Shown: positions 13,716 through 14,998 of the stretch, piece by piece
Layout: every line of letters starts with the position of its first letter
Numbering within the stretch: position 1 is the stretch's first letter
DNA from: JBDIVL01 sp039794405
GTDB lineage: Bacteria; Planctomycetota; Brocadiia; Brocadiales; Brocadiaceae
DNA length: 14,998 nucleotides
NCBI GenBank assembly: GCA_039794405.1
Contig: JBDIVL010000065.1
Span: 1-14,998 of the forward strand
Reading direction: 5' to 3'
The notes under the pieces: generated by a model
Told to the model about the DNA's origin: nothing
Database searches by the model: none
Seen by the model: only the letters and a program-made list of their open reading frames with translations
Program-made: the position numbers and the translations under genes

Positions 13716-14393
13716 ATGAACATGCAAAGGAAAATATACCGTTTCCAGAATAGCCGAAGTATATCTTGTATCCTGGATTTCTTGAACGATTGTCTTTTCT
13801 ATTTGCTTAAGATGATAGGTATTATCTTATTAAAGGGATTATACCGCATCCAGGCTGAAAATAGAGAACAAATACCACGTAAGGGACCACTTATTGTAGC
13901 AGCGAACCATTTTAGCTATATGGACCCCATTGTACTTCAAGCGATGTTTCCGAGACGTATTTCTTTTATGATGACGGAACGGTATTATGAAGGACGTGGA
14001 AAGTGGTTTTTTAAGTTTATGCGTTGTATCAATGTAAAAGAGAAAGGGGCAAATATTGCAGCGTTGAGGGATGCGGTCGAAGTACTAAGGCGGAATGGAG
14101 TTATCGGCATTTTCCCGGAAGGAGGTGTGAGTAAAGAAGGCCGCCTCCAGGAAGGAAATTTAGGCATTGGTTTTCTTGTTAAAAAGAGCAGTGCGCCGGT
14201 TATTCCTGCTTTTATTTCCGGTACCTATGAGGCATTACCAAAGGGCAAAATAGTACCGGGGATTTCAAAAATTGAGATAATCTTTGGTAAGCCAATGGTA
14301 TTTGAAAATATACAGGACATCAAGAATAAAAAAGGGATTGAAAAAATTACAAGGAGAATTATGGAACAGATTGAGGGATTATCGTGTTCATAG
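13716..14393 (+). CDS. 1-acylglycerol-3-phosphate acyltransferase family protein (PlsC type)
   Basis: The 225-residue protein has a hydrophobic N-terminal helix (about 23-42), then the acyltransferase signature NHFSYMDP (64-71, with the catalytic His65xxxxAsp70 pair) and IFPEGGVSKEG (132-142, the FPEG substrate-binding block). Further on are VIPAFISGTYEALPKGK and IEIIFGKPM, typical of the C-terminal half of PlsC. It probably transfers an acyl chain to a lysophospholipid or to 1-acylglycerol-3-phosphate at the inner membrane face. It is slightly shorter than E. coli PlsC. The start at 13716 lacks a strong ribosome binding site; the ATG at 13722 is an alternative only two codons on. The next gene starts 13 nt after the stop, so the two are probably co-transcribed. 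Confidence 0.88.
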   Translation: MNMQRKIYRFQNSRSISCILDFLNDCLFYLLKMIGIILLKGLYRIQAENREQIPRKGPLIVAANHFSYMDPIVLQAMFPRRISFMMTERYYEGRGKWFFKFMRCINVKEKGANIAALRDAVEVLRRNGVIGIFPEGGVSKEGRLQEGNLGIGFLVKKSSAPVIPAFISGTYEALPKGKIVPGISKIEIIFGKPMVFENIQDIKNKKGIEKITRRIMEQIEGLSCS

Positions 14394-14406
14394 TGCATGA
14401 GATAAT

Positions 14407-14998
14407 ATGAGAATTAAAGTAAAAATCCTTTCCATTATTATCGTGAGCCTTCTTCTGGCCCTTTCTGCTTCTACGTATTACTCCCAGAAAACCATTGAAA
14501 AAAAAGCAGAAGCCGATCTCAAAGATGAAGTTGGTAAGATTGTGAAACAGTTGGACTTAAGTATCGTAACGGCCAAAAGGATTGCAAATGTAAATATCAT
14601 AGATGAGAATTTGAAAGAATTGATGGTTGTTCGACCAAGTATCGTTCGTATTGATTTGTTTTCTTTTCGGGATGATGGTACACTAAAACCCCTCATTTCT
14701 AAAAAGATACTCTCTATCGATCAGATCAAGTTAACCCAAAAAGATATCGATCAAATAAAAAAAGATCAAATTTTACTGAGTTTAGAAAAGATAGACAATG
14801 TGAATTATATAAATGTTATTGCCCCGGTTCATTTTAACGATACTATTTTTGGTTTAATTAAATTAAAAAACTCCCGTAAAGAATTTGACAGGCTCCTTGC
14901 CAAGCAGCGGCAACATGCGTTTATCACGGCGATTATTTCTATTTCTTTTATTACAGGTGTCCTGGCTATTTCAATGAATCAAATAGTACTTCGCCCTA
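14407..14998 (+). CDS. Membrane-bound sensor protein, N-terminal part (probable histidine kinase)
   Basis: An open frame from the ATG at 14407 runs 197 codons to the window end. It starts MRIKVKILSIIIVSLLLALS, a basic N-terminus with a first transmembrane helix (about 7-22). An extracytoplasmic region of about 145 residues follows (about 23-168, charged, with VRIDLFSFRDDG and INVIAPVHFNDTIFGLIKL, the shape of a PAS/Cache-like ligand-binding domain). A second transmembrane helix (about 171-190, FITAIISISFITGVLAI) then leads into NQIVLRP, which looks like the start of a HAMP linker. This two-helix layout is that of sensor histidine kinases, chemoreceptors or diguanylate cyclases. The output domain lies beyond the window, so the type is not decided. 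The short gap after the PlsC-type gene suggests one transcript. Confidence 0.7.
   Translation, partial: MRIKVKILSIIIVSLLLALSASTYYSQKTIEKKAEADLKDEVGKIVKQLDLSIVTAKRIANVNIIDENLKELMVVRPSIVRIDLFSFRDDGTLKPLISKKILSIDQIKLTQKDIDQIKKDQILLSLEKIDNVNYINVIAPVHFNDTIFGLIKLKNSRKEFDRLLAKQRQHAFITAIISISFITGVLAISMNQIVLRP

Overview
The window looks like a moderately AT-rich bacterial chromosome. Repeat-laden non-coding stretches separate well-preserved metabolic genes. The gene set (AMP-forming acetyl-CoA synthetase, FmdE-like protein, Fe-S/DUF3786 protein, pyruvate phosphate dikinase), many small palindromic elements and a large secreted repeat protein would suit an anaerobic or microaerophilic environmental bacterium. 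An anammox-type planctomycete or a deltaproteobacterium-like lineage is my guess; this is inference, because no rRNA or marker gene is present.

Layout. Bases 1-237 hold the N-terminal end of an IS5-type transposase (minus strand), cut by the window edge. Bases 238-709 are palindromic repeats and a candidate promoter. Bases 710-3639 are a plus-strand cluster: acsA, an FmdE-family protein, and a small exported protein resembling the galactose-binding PA-IL (LecA) lectins. Bases 3640-4176 are packed with a MITE-like element, a second copy of a dispersed repeat and nested hairpins. Bases 4177-6510 encode a 777-residue secreted or surface protein: seven propeller-like repeats, an FN3-like domain, an Ig-like domain, a Pro/Thr stalk and a C-terminal Ig-like domain. 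A MITE-like element sits exactly on its stop codon, followed by a nested array of short CCCCGAAGGGG palindromes. From 7026 to 11602 all genes are on the minus strand. Read 5'->3' they are pyruvate phosphate dikinase, a terminator hairpin, an Fe-S/DUF3786 protein, a 55-residue zinc-ribbon protein, and a thioredoxin-TPR protein. From 12013 to the end the plus strand carries an MFS transporter resembling LplT, a PlsC-type acyltransferase, and the start of a membrane-bound sensor protein.

The most interesting item is the thioredoxin-TPR gene at 7026-7673. It appears as two ORFs because of a single in-frame TGA. That TGA falls exactly on the first cysteine of the CxxC active site, giving U-G-G-C. 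A stem-loop begins 14 nt downstream whose geometry fits the bacterial SECIS consensus (apical loop starting 24 nt after the UGA, G at the second loop position). I read it as a probable selenocysteine-containing thioredoxin-like protein, encoded downstream of a DUF3786 Fe-S protein and a zinc-ribbon protein.

Metabolically, AcsA makes acetyl-CoA from acetate, and pyruvate phosphate dikinase links pyruvate to PEP. The MFS/PlsC pair may handle lysophospholipids. These functional links are inference from families and neighbourhood.
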